Assembly: GCA_020846995.1 (NCBI GenBank)
Contig: JADLCV010000225.1
Coordinates: 1 to 40,721, forward strand
Origin: Paracoccaceae bacterium
Lineage (GTDB): Bacteria; Pseudomonadota; Alphaproteobacteria; Rhodobacterales; Rhodobacteraceae
Reading direction: 5' to 3'
Length of the DNA: 40,721 bases
Shown here piece by piece: positions 34,170 through 40,721 of the stretch (its first letter is position 1; each line of letters begins with the position of its first letter). A program made the position numbers and the translations under genes. Under the pieces are notes generated by a model. That model ran no database searches. It was given only the letters and a program-made list of their open reading frames with translations, and was not told the origin of the DNA.

Positions 34170-34880
34170 ATGCTCAAGCTCACGCCGGTGCTCCTCGTCC
34201 TTCTCTACGGGATCGTCGCCTGGCGCTTCGCGGCCTGGCGGACGGCGCGCGAGCTTGACGCGCGCTCCTCCGAGCTTGCCGATCCCGGGCTCCGGGCGGC
34301 CGTCGCCCGCCTTGCCCGCGCCCTCGGTCTGCCCGCCATCCCCGTGCGCGTCTACGAGATCGCGGCCGTCAACGGCCTCGCCGCCGCCGACGGGCGCATC
34401 TTCCTCACCCGCGGCTTTCTCGACCGCTACCGGGCCGGCGCCGTCTCGGCCGAGGAACTGGCCTCGGTCGTCGCCCACGAACTCGGCCATGTCGCCCTCG
34501 GCCATGCCCGCCGCCGCCTCGTCGACTTCACCGGCCAGAACGTGATCCGCCTCGCCCTCGCGGGGGTCCTCGGCCGCCTCGTCCCGGGCCTCGGGGCGTG
34601 GCTTGCCAACCTCGCCGCCGGGCTTCTCGCCGCCCGCCTGTCGCGCCAGGACGAATACGAGGCCGACGCCTGGGCGGCCGCCCTCCTCGTCCGCGCGGGT
34701 CTCGGGACGGGGCCGCAGAAGGCGCTCTTCGCCCGCCTCGGCGGGCTCGGCGGGGGGACGGGCGGCGAGATGCCGGCATGGTTTCTCTCCCACCCCCGCC
34801 CGGCGGCGCGCATCGCCGCCATCGAGGCCCTCGAGGCCCGCTGGGGCATCGCCCCCGCGCCCCGCCTCCCCGGCGCCTGA
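34170..34880 (+). CDS. M48 family zinc metallopeptidase
   Basis: A 236-residue membrane-anchored protease. The N-terminal hydrophobic helix (residues 5-18, [14 protein letters not shown]) is followed by the peptidase domain: [28 protein letters not shown], cited by [15 protein letters not shown]; zinc motif HELGH at residues 103-107; third zinc ligand E162 in [23 protein letters not shown] is the typical C-terminal substrate-side motif of M48. Family members (HtpX, BepA/YcaL groups) act in membrane or outer-membrane protein quality control. It diverges from fhs; no partner gene is adjacent. Confidence 0.92.
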   Translation: MLKLTPVLLVLLYGIVAWRFAAWRTARELDARSSELADPGLRAAVARLARALGLPAIPVRVYEIAAVNGLAAADGRIFLTRGFLDRYRAGAVSAEELASVVAHELGHVALGHARRRLVDFTGQNVIRLALAGVLGRLVPGLGAWLANLAAGLLAARLSRQDEYEADAWAAALLVRAGLGTGPQKALFARLGGLGGGTGGEMPAWFLSHPRPAARIAAIEALEARWGIAPAPRLPGA

Positions 34881-35150
34881 CGCGCGCGCGCCCGGCCAAC
34901 CCGCGGACCGGCCGAGCCCGGCCTCCCGCCCGCGCGCCTCCCGCGCCGGGCCCCGGCCCCGGGCACGATGCCTGCGGCGCGGGGGCAACCCGCGCGCGCC
35001 CCGGGGATGTCCCGGCGGGCAACATCACCCGTTCCGCCCACCACTCCGCTCGCCCGCGCGCCCGGGGATGCCCCGTGCAGTCGTCGTTGATGACGCTGGC
35101 ATCGAGCCGCGCGCCCCGGGATGTCGTGCCCCCCCCCTTGGGGGGTCAGC
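34881..35150. repeat. Gene-free region with three dispersed GCGCGCCCCGGGGATG copies
   Basis: GCGCGCCCCGGGGATGT-like motifs occur at about 34992-35011, 35055-35073 and 35108-35126 (steps about 63 and 53 bp). The region lies between the converging M48 peptidase and PIN-domain genes. A C-run/G-run inverted repeat at 35130-35146 just past the PIN gene stop may form a hairpin. Confidence 0.55.
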
Positions 35151-35852
35151 TCAGCCCGCCCCCCCGGCGCGCCCGAGCGCGCGGGCGAGCCGCGGCAGGC
35201 CCGCCCGCTTCAGGATCGCGCCCGCCGACGGCCCGAGGCCCGCGGCGCGGGCCCGGGCAAGGACGCCTCCGGCCGCGGCGGCGACGGCCGCGGGCCGGGC
35301 CTGCCAGAGCGCGAGCAGGAAGGGGTCGGGGTGGAGGGCGCGAAGGCCGCGGGGACGCAGCGCCCGGGGCGGAAAATCGCCGAGGTTGCGGGTGATGATG
35401 GCGTCCGCGCGCCCGGCCCCGGCGGCGGCCACGACATGGTCGTCGCCGGGGTCGGGAAGGCCCGCGACGGGCGCGGCAGCGGCGGGCGGAGCGACCTCGG
35501 CCCGGGGAAAGGCGGCGCGGGCGGCGGCGATCTCGGCCCGGGCCTCGCTCTCCGCGCCGGGGCCGAGATTGCGGCCCGCGGCGAGCGCCCATTCCTCGAG
35601 GATCCGCGCCGACCACAGGGGGACGAAAAGCTCCGCCGCGGCGACCGCGAGCAGGACCTCGCGCAGGACCGTGGGATAGAGGACGCAGGCATCGAGGACG
35701 ACGGCCGGCGGCGGAGGGGACGCCTCGGCCTCCTCCGGCGGTCCCCCGCACTGGGCCGCGCCCCGGCGCGCGGGTGGGCGGGCGGGGCGCCGCCGGGGCG
35801 CGGCCGGGCCCGGCGGCGGGGGGAAGGCGCCGGGGCCCGCCCCGCCCCTCAT
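35151..35852 (-). CDS. PIN-domain protein (putative ribonuclease)
   Basis: The core (about residues 50-190) is a PIN fold: [18 protein letters not shown] with the first catalytic Asp, [33 protein letters not shown] with two more acids, and [14 protein letters not shown]. This pattern fits the family of stand-alone PIN proteins with a helical C-terminal tail in alphaproteobacteria. ATG 35850-35852 overlaps the rlmI stop (ATGA), implying coupling; it adds about 50 low-complexity Pro/Arg/Gly residues before the core, and no closer ATG or GTG exists in frame, so the true start is uncertain. No antitoxin gene is adjacent, so a toxin-antitoxin role is not supported. Confidence 0.75.
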   Translation of the reverse strand: MRGGAGPGAFPPPPGPAAPRRRPARPPARRGAAQCGGPPEEAEASPPPPAVVLDACVLYPTVLREVLLAVAAAELFVPLWSARILEEWALAAGRNLGPGAESEARAEIAAARAAFPRAEVAPPAAAAPVAGLPDPGDDHVVAAAGAGRADAIITRNLGDFPPRALRPRGLRALHPDPFLLALWQARPAAVAAAAGGVLARARAAGLGPSAGAILKRAGLPRLARALGRAGGAG

Positions 35853-37111
35853 CCGTCGAGCCGGAAGAAGAGCGCCTTGAGATAGCCCTGCTCGGCCAGT
35901 TGCGGCAGCACCGGATGGTCGGGCCCGGCAAAACCCGTGGCAAGGATCTGCGCCCGCCGCCCGGCGCGGCCGATGCCGCGCCCCGAGGCGGCGCGGAAGG
36001 CCGCGAGGTCGGCCGCGTGCGAGCACGAGCAAAGGACAAGGAAGCCCCCCGGCGCGACCAGCCCCGCGGCCAGCCGCGCCACCCGCTCGTAGGCCCGGAG
36101 GCCGGCATCGAGAGCCTCGCGCGCGGGCGCGAAGGCCGGGGGGTCGCAGACGACAAGGCCGAAACGGCGCCCCGTCTCGGCGAGCGCGGCCATGGCGCGG
36201 AAGGCATCGCCCCGCTCGACCGCGAGGCGCGCGGCGACGCCCGTCGCCGCCGCTCCCCGCACGGCCAGCGCGAGCGCCGCGGCCGAGCCGTCGACGGCGA
36301 GCGCCGAGGCTGCCCCCCGGGCCAGCGCGGCAAGCGCGAAGCCCCCCGAATGGGCGAAGACGTCGAGGACGTCGAGGCCGCGGGCGAGGCTTGCGGCGAG
36401 CGCCTGGTTGTCGCGCTGGTCGTAGTAGAAGCCCGTCTTCTGGCCGCCGAGGAGGTCGGCGAACTGGGTGGCGCCGTTCATCGCCACCGCGACCGGCCCC
36501 TCGATCCCGCCGGCGACGACCGCCGTCTCCTCCCCGAGGCCCTCGGCCGCCCGCATCCGCCCGCTGCCGCACTTGACGACCGTGGTGACGCCCGTGACCG
36601 CGACGAGGGCATCCGCGAGCGCACCGAGATGGCGCTCGGCCCAGGCGGCGTTGGGCTGGATCACCGCCGCCGCGCCGAAACGGTCGATGACGACCCCGGG
36701 AAGCCCGTCGGCCTCGGCATGGACGAGGCGGTAGAAGGGCTCGGGATAGAGGCGCTCGCGGAGCGCGAGGGCGCGGGTGAGGCGGCCGGCGAGCCAGGCC
36801 GGCGTGATCGCCGCCGCGGGGTCGGGGTCAAGGACGCGGGCGGCGATGCGCGAGCCCGGGTTGACGGTGACGAGGCCGAGCGGCCGGCGCTCGGCATCCT
36901 CGAGGACGGCAAGGCTTCCCGCCGCCAGGGCCCGGGTGCGGCGGTCGGCGACGATCTCGTCGGCGTAGACCCAGGGAAAACCGTGGCGGATGGCGCGGGC
37001 ATCGGCGCCGGCGCGCAGCCGCACCACCGGCCGCCCGCCCGCCCCGCCGGGCCCGCCCGCCGCCGCGGCCGCCGTCGCGGCCCCGCCCCCCTCGTCCCCG
37101 CGCTCGCTCAT
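35849..37111 (-). CDS. RlmI-type class I SAM-dependent rRNA methyltransferase
   Basis: A 420-residue 23S rRNA (cytosine-5)-methyltransferase-like protein. After a low-complexity Ala/Gly N-terminus come a PUA domain (residues about 28-105, [25 protein letters not shown], cited by [13 protein letters not shown]), an EEHEE-like middle ([21 protein letters not shown]) and the SAM domain: [44 protein letters not shown] and LCSCSHA with the catalytic Cys. It likely methylates a cytosine in 23S rRNA. Its promoter is immediately upstream (37118-37146) and the PIN gene is coupled downstream. Confidence 0.9.
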   Translation of the reverse strand: MSERGDEGGGAATAAAAAGGPGGAGGRPVVRLRAGADARAIRHGFPWVYADEIVADRRTRALAAGSLAVLEDAERRPLGLVTVNPGSRIAARVLDPDPAAAITPAWLAGRLTRALALRERLYPEPFYRLVHAEADGLPGVVIDRFGAAAVIQPNAAWAERHLGALADALVAVTGVTTVVKCGSGRMRAAEGLGEETAVVAGGIEGPVAVAMNGATQFADLLGGQKTGFYYDQRDNQALAASLARGLDVLDVFAHSGGFALAALARGAASALAVDGSAAALALAVRGAAATGVAARLAVERGDAFRAMAALAETGRRFGLVVCDPPAFAPAREALDAGLRAYERVARLAAGLVAPGGFLVLCSCSHAADLAAFRAASGRGIGRAGRRAQILATGFAGPDHPVLPQLAEQGYLKALFFRLDG

Positions 37112-37117
37112 GGCGCC

Positions 37118-37146
37118 CTCCTAGGACAGATTGCCCGCCGTGGGAA
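37118..37146 (-). promoter_or_regulatory. Promoter of the TTCC type for rlmI-like gene, placed for a leaderless mRNA
   Basis: Minus strand: -35 TTCCCA (37146-37141), 17-bp spacer with AATCTGTCC, -10 TAGGAG (37123-37118). Only 6 nt separate the -10 from ATG 37111. The same TAGGAGG could instead be a ribosome binding site of a longer transcript, so the two readings conflict. Confidence 0.5.
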
Positions 37147-37238
37147 CCGGGCGCGCGCGCTTTCGGGGCGCGGGGCGAGGCCGCGGCCGCGGCGGCGGGC
37201 GGCCCCGGGGGCGGCCCGGGCGGCGGCGGGCGTCCAGC

Positions 37239-37267
37239 TTGCGTCGTTAGCGCTAACGCGGTATCCC
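37239..37267 (+). promoter_or_regulatory. Promoter of edd-eda
   Basis: -35 TTGCGT (37239-37244), 17-bp spacer, -10 TATCCC (37262-37267). Leader about 30 nt, with GGGAGAG before the GTG start. Confidence 0.65.
37245..37258 (+). promoter_or_regulatory. LacI-family-type operator overlapping the edd promoter
   Basis: CGTTAGCGCTAACG is a perfect 14-bp palindrome with the central CG typical of LacI-family operators. It lies wholly inside the -35/-10 spacer of the edd promoter, where a bound repressor would block RNA polymerase. The regulator gene is not in the window. Confidence 0.75.
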
Positions 37268-37303
37268 CCGGGAAGGCCCTCGCAACCCCGGGGAGAGACG
37301 CCC

Positions 37304-39109
37304 GTGCCGCTCGACGACCGCATCGCCCGCGTGACGCGCCGCATCGCCGAGCGCTCGCGGGACACGCGCGCCCGCTATCTCGACGGCCTCGCCCGGGCCG
37401 CCGCGGCGGGGCCGGCGCGGGCCCATCTCGACTGCTCGAACCAGGCCCATGCCTTTGCCGCGAGCGGCGCCGACAAGGCGGCGCTCGCCCACGCCCGCGC
37501 CCCCCATCTCGCCATCGTCACCGCCTACAACGACATGCTCTCGGCCCACCAGCCCTACGAGCACTTCCCCGGGGCGATCCGCGCCGCCGCCCGGCGGGCG
37601 GGGGCGACGGCCCAGGTCGCGGGCGGCGTCCCGGCGATGTGCGACGGCGTCACCCAGGGCCGGGCGGGAATGGAGCTTTCGCTCTTCTCGCGCGACGTCA
37701 TCGCCCTTGCCGCCGCCGTCGCGCTGGCCCATGACTGCTTCGATGCCGCCCTCTTTCTCGGCGTCTGCGACAAGATCGTGCCCGGCCTCGTCATCGCCGC
37801 GGCAAGCTTCGGCCATCTGCCGGCGATCTTCCTGCCGGCCGGGCCCATGACCTCGGGGCTGGCCAACGACGCCAAGGCGAAGGTGCGGCAGGCCTTCGCC
37901 GAGGGCCGGGCGGGACGCGAGGAGCTCATGGCGGCCGAGATGGCCTCCTACCACGGGCCCGGCACCTGCACCTTCTACGGCACCGCCAACTCCAACCAGA
38001 TGCTGATGGAGTTCATGGGCCTGCACCTGCCCGGCGCGTCCTTCGTCAACCCCGGGACGCCCCTGCGCGAGGCCCTGACGGCGGCCGGGGTGGCGCGGGC
38101 GGCGGCGATCACGGCCCTTGGCAACGACTGGCGGCCGGTCGGGCGCATCCTCGACGAGCGCGCCTTCGTCAACGGCATCGTCGGGCTGATGGCGACCGGG
38201 GGCTCGACCAACCTCGTCCTCCACCTGCCGGCGATGGCGCGGGCGGCGGGCGTCATCCTCGCGCTTGAGGACTTCGACGCCATCTCGGAGGCCGTGCCGC
38301 TGATGGCCCGCGTCTACCCCAACGGGCTCGCCGACGTGAACCATTTCCACGCCGCGGGCGGGCTTTCCTTCCTGATCGGAGAGCTTCTCGCCATGGGGCT
38401 CCTGCACGCCGACGTCGAGACCGTGGCCGGGCCGGGGCTCTCCCGCTACACGACCGAGCCGCGCCTCGGGCCCCTCGGGCTCGAGTGGGTTGCGGGGCCC
38501 GGGGCCTCGCTCGATGCCGCCATCCTGCGGCCGGGGGCCACGCCCTTCCAGGCCACGGGCGGGCTCCGCCGGCTCGAGGGCAACCTCGGCAGCGGCATCA
38601 TCAAGGTCTCGGCGGTCCTGCCCGAGCGGCGGCGGATCGAGGCGCCGGCGCGCGTCTTCGCCAGCCAGGACGCGGTCAAGGCGGCCTTCCGGGCCGGCGA
38701 GTTCACCGCCGACACGGTCGTCGTCGTCCGCTTCCAGGGCCCGCAGGCGAACGGGATGCCCGAGCTTCACAGCCTGACGCCGCTCCTCGCCGTGCTCCAG
38801 GACCGCGGACTCCGGGTCGCGCTCGTCACCGACGGGCGCATGTCGGGAGCCTCGGGCAAGGTCCCGGCGGCGATCCACGTCACCCCCGAGGCGGCCGGCG
38901 GCGGCCCCCTCGCGCGTCTCCGCGACGGCGACCGCATCCGGCTCGATGCTGCGGCGGGCACCCTCGACGTCCTCGACGCCGACCTCGCCGCCCGTCCCGC
39001 GGCCGCGGGCGAGGGCGCGGGCGACGGCGAGGGCTGCGGGCGCGGGCTTTTCGAGGTCTTCCGCCGGGCCGTCGGCCCGGCGACGGCGGGGGCGGGGGTG
39101 GTGGTATGA
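37304..39109 (+). CDS. edd: 6-phosphogluconate dehydratase
   Basis: First dedicated enzyme of the Entner-Doudoroff pathway, dehydrating 6-phosphogluconate to KDPG. IlvD/Edd family, 601 residues. Conserved parts include [43 protein letters not shown] (cited by MCDGVTQG), GVCDKIVPG, the [22 protein letters not shown] block (cited by [11 protein letters not shown]), [14 protein letters not shown], and [18 protein letters not shown], which include the iron-sulfur cysteines and the substrate site. GTG 37304 is the start, with GGGAGAG upstream. It is controlled by a promoter with an embedded palindrome and followed by eda 180 bp downstream, after a duplicated eda fragment. Confidence 0.96.
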   Translation: MPLDDRIARVTRRIAERSRDTRARYLDGLARAAAAGPARAHLDCSNQAHAFAASGADKAALAHARAPHLAIVTAYNDMLSAHQPYEHFPGAIRAAARRAGATAQVAGGVPAMCDGVTQGRAGMELSLFSRDVIALAAAVALAHDCFDAALFLGVCDKIVPGLVIAAASFGHLPAIFLPAGPMTSGLANDAKAKVRQAFAEGRAGREELMAAEMASYHGPGTCTFYGTANSNQMLMEFMGLHLPGASFVNPGTPLREALTAAGVARAAAITALGNDWRPVGRILDERAFVNGIVGLMATGGSTNLVLHLPAMARAAGVILALEDFDAISEAVPLMARVYPNGLADVNHFHAAGGLSFLIGELLAMGLLHADVETVAGPGLSRYTTEPRLGPLGLEWVAGPGASLDAAILRPGATPFQATGGLRRLEGNLGSGIIKVSAVLPERRRIEAPARVFASQDAVKAAFRAGEFTADTVVVVRFQGPQANGMPELHSLTPLLAVLQDRGLRVALVTDGRMSGASGKVPAAIHVTPEAAGGGPLARLRDGDRIRLDAAAGTLDVLDADLAARPAAAGEGAGDGEGCGRGLFEVFRRAVGPATAGAGVVV

Positions 39110-39411
39110 GGGCGCCGGCCGAGGCCCGCGGATGACCGCCGACACCCATGCCCCGATCGCCCGCATCGGCCAGCGGGCGCCGGCGATCCCGGTCCTGACG
39201 GTCGAGGATCCGGGCCCTGCGGCCCCGCTCGCGCGGGCGCCCGTCGCGGGCCGGAGTGGTGGTGCGGGGCGGCCGGAGGAGGCCCGGCGATGAGCGAGGA
39301 TGTCCATGCCCTGATTGCCCGCCTCTGCCGGCGGGCGCCGGTGATCCCGGTCCTGACGGTCGAGGATCCGGGCCTTGCGGCCCCGCTCGCGCGGGCGCTC
39401 GTCGCGGGCGG
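39096..39411 (+). repeat. 158-bp tandem duplication covering the edd end and eda start
   Basis: Units are about 39096-39253 and 39254-39411. The 81-nt stretch at 39171-39251 differs from 39329-39409 at four positions; the first part of the unit is more diverged. Each unit carries a GTGGTGGT-GGCCGG-GGCCC stretch then an ATG with the eda N-terminus. Confidence 0.9.
39132..39293 (+). pseudogene. Vestigial duplicated 5' end of eda
   Basis: A 53-codon frame starting [17 protein letters not shown] and continuing AIPVLTVEDPGPAAPLARA, the same as the eda N-terminus (IPVLTVEDPGLAAPLARA) with a few substitutions including Leu to Pro. After residue 38 it departs into GRSGGAGRPEEARR and stops at a TGA overlapping the true eda ATG (ATGA). 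It lacks the whole barrel, so it cannot be an aldolase. If still translated it would couple ribosomes into eda. Confidence 0.8.
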
Positions 39412-39943
39412 GCTGCCGGTCCTCGAGGTCACCCTGCGCACGCCCGCGGCCCTCCCCGCGATCGCCGCCATGGCGGCGGTCGAGGGGGCGGTGGTCGGGG
39501 CGGGAACGCTTCTGGCGCCCGCCGACGTCGCCCAGGCCGTGGCGGCTGGGGCGCGCTTCGGCGTCTCGCCCGGGGCGACCGGCGCCCTTCTCGAGGCCGT
39601 CCGGGCGGCGGGGCTTCCGTTCCTGCCGGGGGCGGCGACGGCAAGCGAGGTCATGGCGCTGCTCGCGCAGGGCTACCGCACCCAGAAGTTCTTCCCCGCC
39701 GAGGTCGCGGGCGGGATCGCCGCCCTCGGGGCCCTCGGCCCGCCCCTGCCGCAGGTCGCCTTCTGCCCGACCGGGGGCATCACGGCGGCGCTCGCGCCCG
39801 CCTATCTCGGGCTCGCCAACGTCCTCTGCGTGGGCGGAAGCTGGGTTGCCCCGGCGGCGGCGCTGCGGGCCCGCGACTGGGGCCGGATCACGGCCCTCGC
39901 CCGCGAAGCGGCACTCCTCGGCTCGGGCACACGCACCGCCTAG
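39290..39943 (+). CDS. eda: KDPG aldolase (2-dehydro-3-deoxy-6-phosphogluconate aldolase)
   Basis: Cleaves KDPG to pyruvate and glyceraldehyde 3-phosphate, the second Entner-Doudoroff step. Class I TIM-barrel aldolase, 217 residues. VIPVLTVED opens the barrel; the general-base Glu is E46 in VLEVTLRT; GAGTLLAPADV and SPGATGALLEAV follow; the Schiff-base lysine is K133 in YRTQKFFPAE; CPTGGITAALAPAYL and CVGGSWVAP form the phosphate site. ATG 39290-39292 overlaps the stop of the vestigial duplicate. It is transcribed with edd. The stop is TAG. May also act on 4-hydroxy-2-oxoglutarate, as many Eda proteins do. Confidence 0.96.
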   Translation: MSEDVHALIARLCRRAPVIPVLTVEDPGLAAPLARALVAGGLPVLEVTLRTPAALPAIAAMAAVEGAVVGAGTLLAPADVAQAVAAGARFGVSPGATGALLEAVRAAGLPFLPGAATASEVMALLAQGYRTQKFFPAEVAGGIAALGALGPPLPQVAFCPTGGITAALAPAYLGLANVLCVGGSWVAPAAALRARDWGRITALAREAALLGSGTRTA

Positions 39944-40254
39944 GATCGCGGCGCGCGGCTGCCGCGGCCAAAGGGGCAGGCCCCGCCCTCCCCGGCAACG
40001 GTCCCCGGCCGCGCGCCCGCCGGCCGCGGCCAAGGGGGCAGGCCCCGCCCTCCCCCGGCAAGGCTCCCCTCCGCGGGCGCCGGTCGCGCCCGACCGGCGA
40101 CCGTACGACCGTGGCGGCGCCGGTCCCGGGCGGGCGCGCCGGCGGCGGGGCCCGGGCCCTGCCCCGGGGGGGGCCGCCGGCCGGCCGCGAGGCACCGGAA
40201 CCCCGCGCCCCGCGCCCGGGACTCCGCCGGGCGAGGGGCCGGGGATCCCCGCCC
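39944..40254. repeat. Gene-free region with a 62-bp-spaced direct repeat after eda
   Basis: GCCGCGGCCAA-GGGGCAGG and the following GCCCCGCCCTCCCC-GGCAA occur at 39961-40002 and 40023-40066, differing by single-base changes. The rest is GC-rich without recognisable gene, and no clear terminator for edd-eda was found. Confidence 0.75.
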
Positions 40255-40521
40255 TCACCCCCCGCCGCGGCCGCGGCGCCCGCCGCGACGGCGGGGTGGA
40301 GGCGCCCCGGCAAGCCCCTGGGCGAGGACCTCGGTCATGGGATGGCCGGGGGCGCCGGCCCCGTGGCGGGCGAGAAGCGTGCGGAGCGCCGCGGCCGTGT
40401 CGGTGCCGGCCGCGAGGCTCAGCGCCCAGTCGAGGAGGATCGAGCGACATTCGGCCGGGCCGATGCCGGGAATCGCGTAGGCCTCGCCCACGAGCCCCTT
40501 GGGGTCGGCCGCGTCGGCCAT
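40255..40521 (-). CDS. Conserved hypothetical protein, 88 residues
   Basis: Starts MADAADPKGLVGEAYAI, continues GIGPAECRSILLDWALSL, then AAALRTLLARHG and HPMTEVLAQGL, and ends in a basic Arg/Gly tail. The first 65 residues look like a compact helical protein with a conserved ECRSI-LDWAL segment; I recall similar hypothetical proteins in Rhodobacterales but know no function. ATG 40519-40521 shares its A with the stop of the upstream gene (TGATG), so the two are translationally coupled. Confidence 0.72.
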   Translation of the reverse strand: MADAADPKGLVGEAYAIPGIGPAECRSILLDWALSLAAGTDTAAALRTLLARHGAGAPGHPMTEVLAQGLAGAPPPRRRGGRRGRGGG

Positions 40522-40721
40522 CAGGCGCCGGCCTCGGCGGCGGCGAGAAGCCCCGTCACCGCCGCCTCGGTCGCCGCGACGTGGTGGGCCAGCGCGGCCG
40601 CGAGGGCCTCGACCGTCGCCGCCCCGGTCTCGCGGAGGAGGAAGGCGGTGCCGCCCGCCCCGACCTCGTCGGGCGCGAGCGGCCGGCGGGTCAGGAGCCG
40701 CGCCGCCGCGTGCAGCCGCCA
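40521..40721 (-). CDS. 3' end of an unidentified gene
   Basis: The last 66 codons of a frame entering from the right edge: WRLHAAARLLTRRPLAPDEV, then TAFLLRETGAATVEALAAAL and HHVAATEAAVTGLLAAAEAGA, stop TGA at 40521-40523. The sequence is alanine-rich and helical. I do not recognise the family. Coupling (TGATG) to the 88-residue gene supports it as coding. Confidence 0.6.
   Translation of the reverse strand, partial: WRLHAAARLLTRRPLAPDEVGAGGTAFLLRETGAATVEALAAALAHHVAATEAAVTGLLAAAEAGA

Noticed and set aside
35151-35852. PIN-domain gene as a VapC toxin
   Set aside because: The upstream partner is an rRNA methyltransferase; no antitoxin-sized gene is adjacent.
35774-39109. Very long open frames antisense to rlmI, fhs, purC, ilvC and others
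   Set aside because: They mirror well-identified genes on the other strand, are Arg/Pro/Gly-rich and have no family resemblance; expected from high third-position GC.
39132-39293. A separate functional small protein between edd and eda
   Set aside because: It is a direct duplicate of the eda N-terminus without its barrel and has Leu-to-Pro changes; better treated as a remnant.

Overview
The window comes from a very GC-rich alphaproteobacterium, most likely a member of the Rhodobacterales. By eye about three quarters of bases are G or C; I did not compute this. The assignment rests on gene content: an F1Fo-ATPase zeta-type inhibitor (DUF1476), separate small PurS and PurQ subunits beside purC, a DctB/DctD pair, a Tad-type pilin/TadG cluster, a three-cysteine betaine/homocysteine methyltransferase, formate-tetrahydrofolate ligase with folD, and an edd-eda Entner-Doudoroff operon behind a LacI-type palindrome. 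Most of the window is ordinary chromosomal housekeeping. No plasmid, prophage, CRISPR array or recognisable defence system was seen.

Layout. 1-2900: the 5' end of a secreted protein, then mobile-element debris (two different broken ISAs1-family transposase genes and a fragment of an IS256-family gene) on the 3' side of tRNA-Leu(CAA). 3068-8065: a degenerate receiver protein, a long gene-free stretch, a DUF808 membrane protein, a tiny membrane peptide, GAPDH, CoaD, a CBS-domain protein and a metal-binding chaperone. 8086-11192: dctD/dctB-like two-component genes. 11358-13083: purC-purS-purQ. 13268-18864: ATPase zeta inhibitor, betaine-homocysteine methyltransferase, ilvC, a class V aminotransferase and aroC. 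18895-24486: an EamA transporter, an SPFH/NfeD pair, a mannitol dehydrogenase family enzyme, a peptidoglycan-binding lipoprotein and a pirin. 24637-27373: a three-gene Tad pseudopilin/TadG operon. 27793-30991: glutamate dehydrogenase family enzyme, tRNA-Arg(CCT) and a second EamA transporter. 31027-33982: fhs, chorismate mutase and folD. 34170-37111: an M48 peptidase, then rlmI and a PIN-domain gene. 37304-39943: edd-eda. 40255-40721: two coupled unknown genes, the second cut by the window edge.

How the genes work together. GAPDH, Edd and Eda belong to central carbon metabolism; the edd promoter has a 14-bp palindrome exactly inside its spacer, suggesting LacI-family repression. Fhs and FolD form a C1-tetrahydrofolate module, but fhs has an in-frame amber codon. 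IlvC and AroC feed amino-acid synthesis. PurC/S/Q make purines. DctB/DctD would sense C4-dicarboxylates, though the DctD lacks a recognisable GAFTGA sigma-54 contact motif.

Most notable: the fhs amber codon; a recurrent promoter type (TTCC -35, 17-bp spacer, TA-rich -10) in front of many genes, placed so close to the start codon at three genes that leaderless mRNAs are likely; a 158-bp duplication of the 5' end of eda; a six-copy 15-bp repeat within a transposase; and degenerate repeats with a period near 60 bp in several intergenic regions. I found no clearly new multi-gene system.
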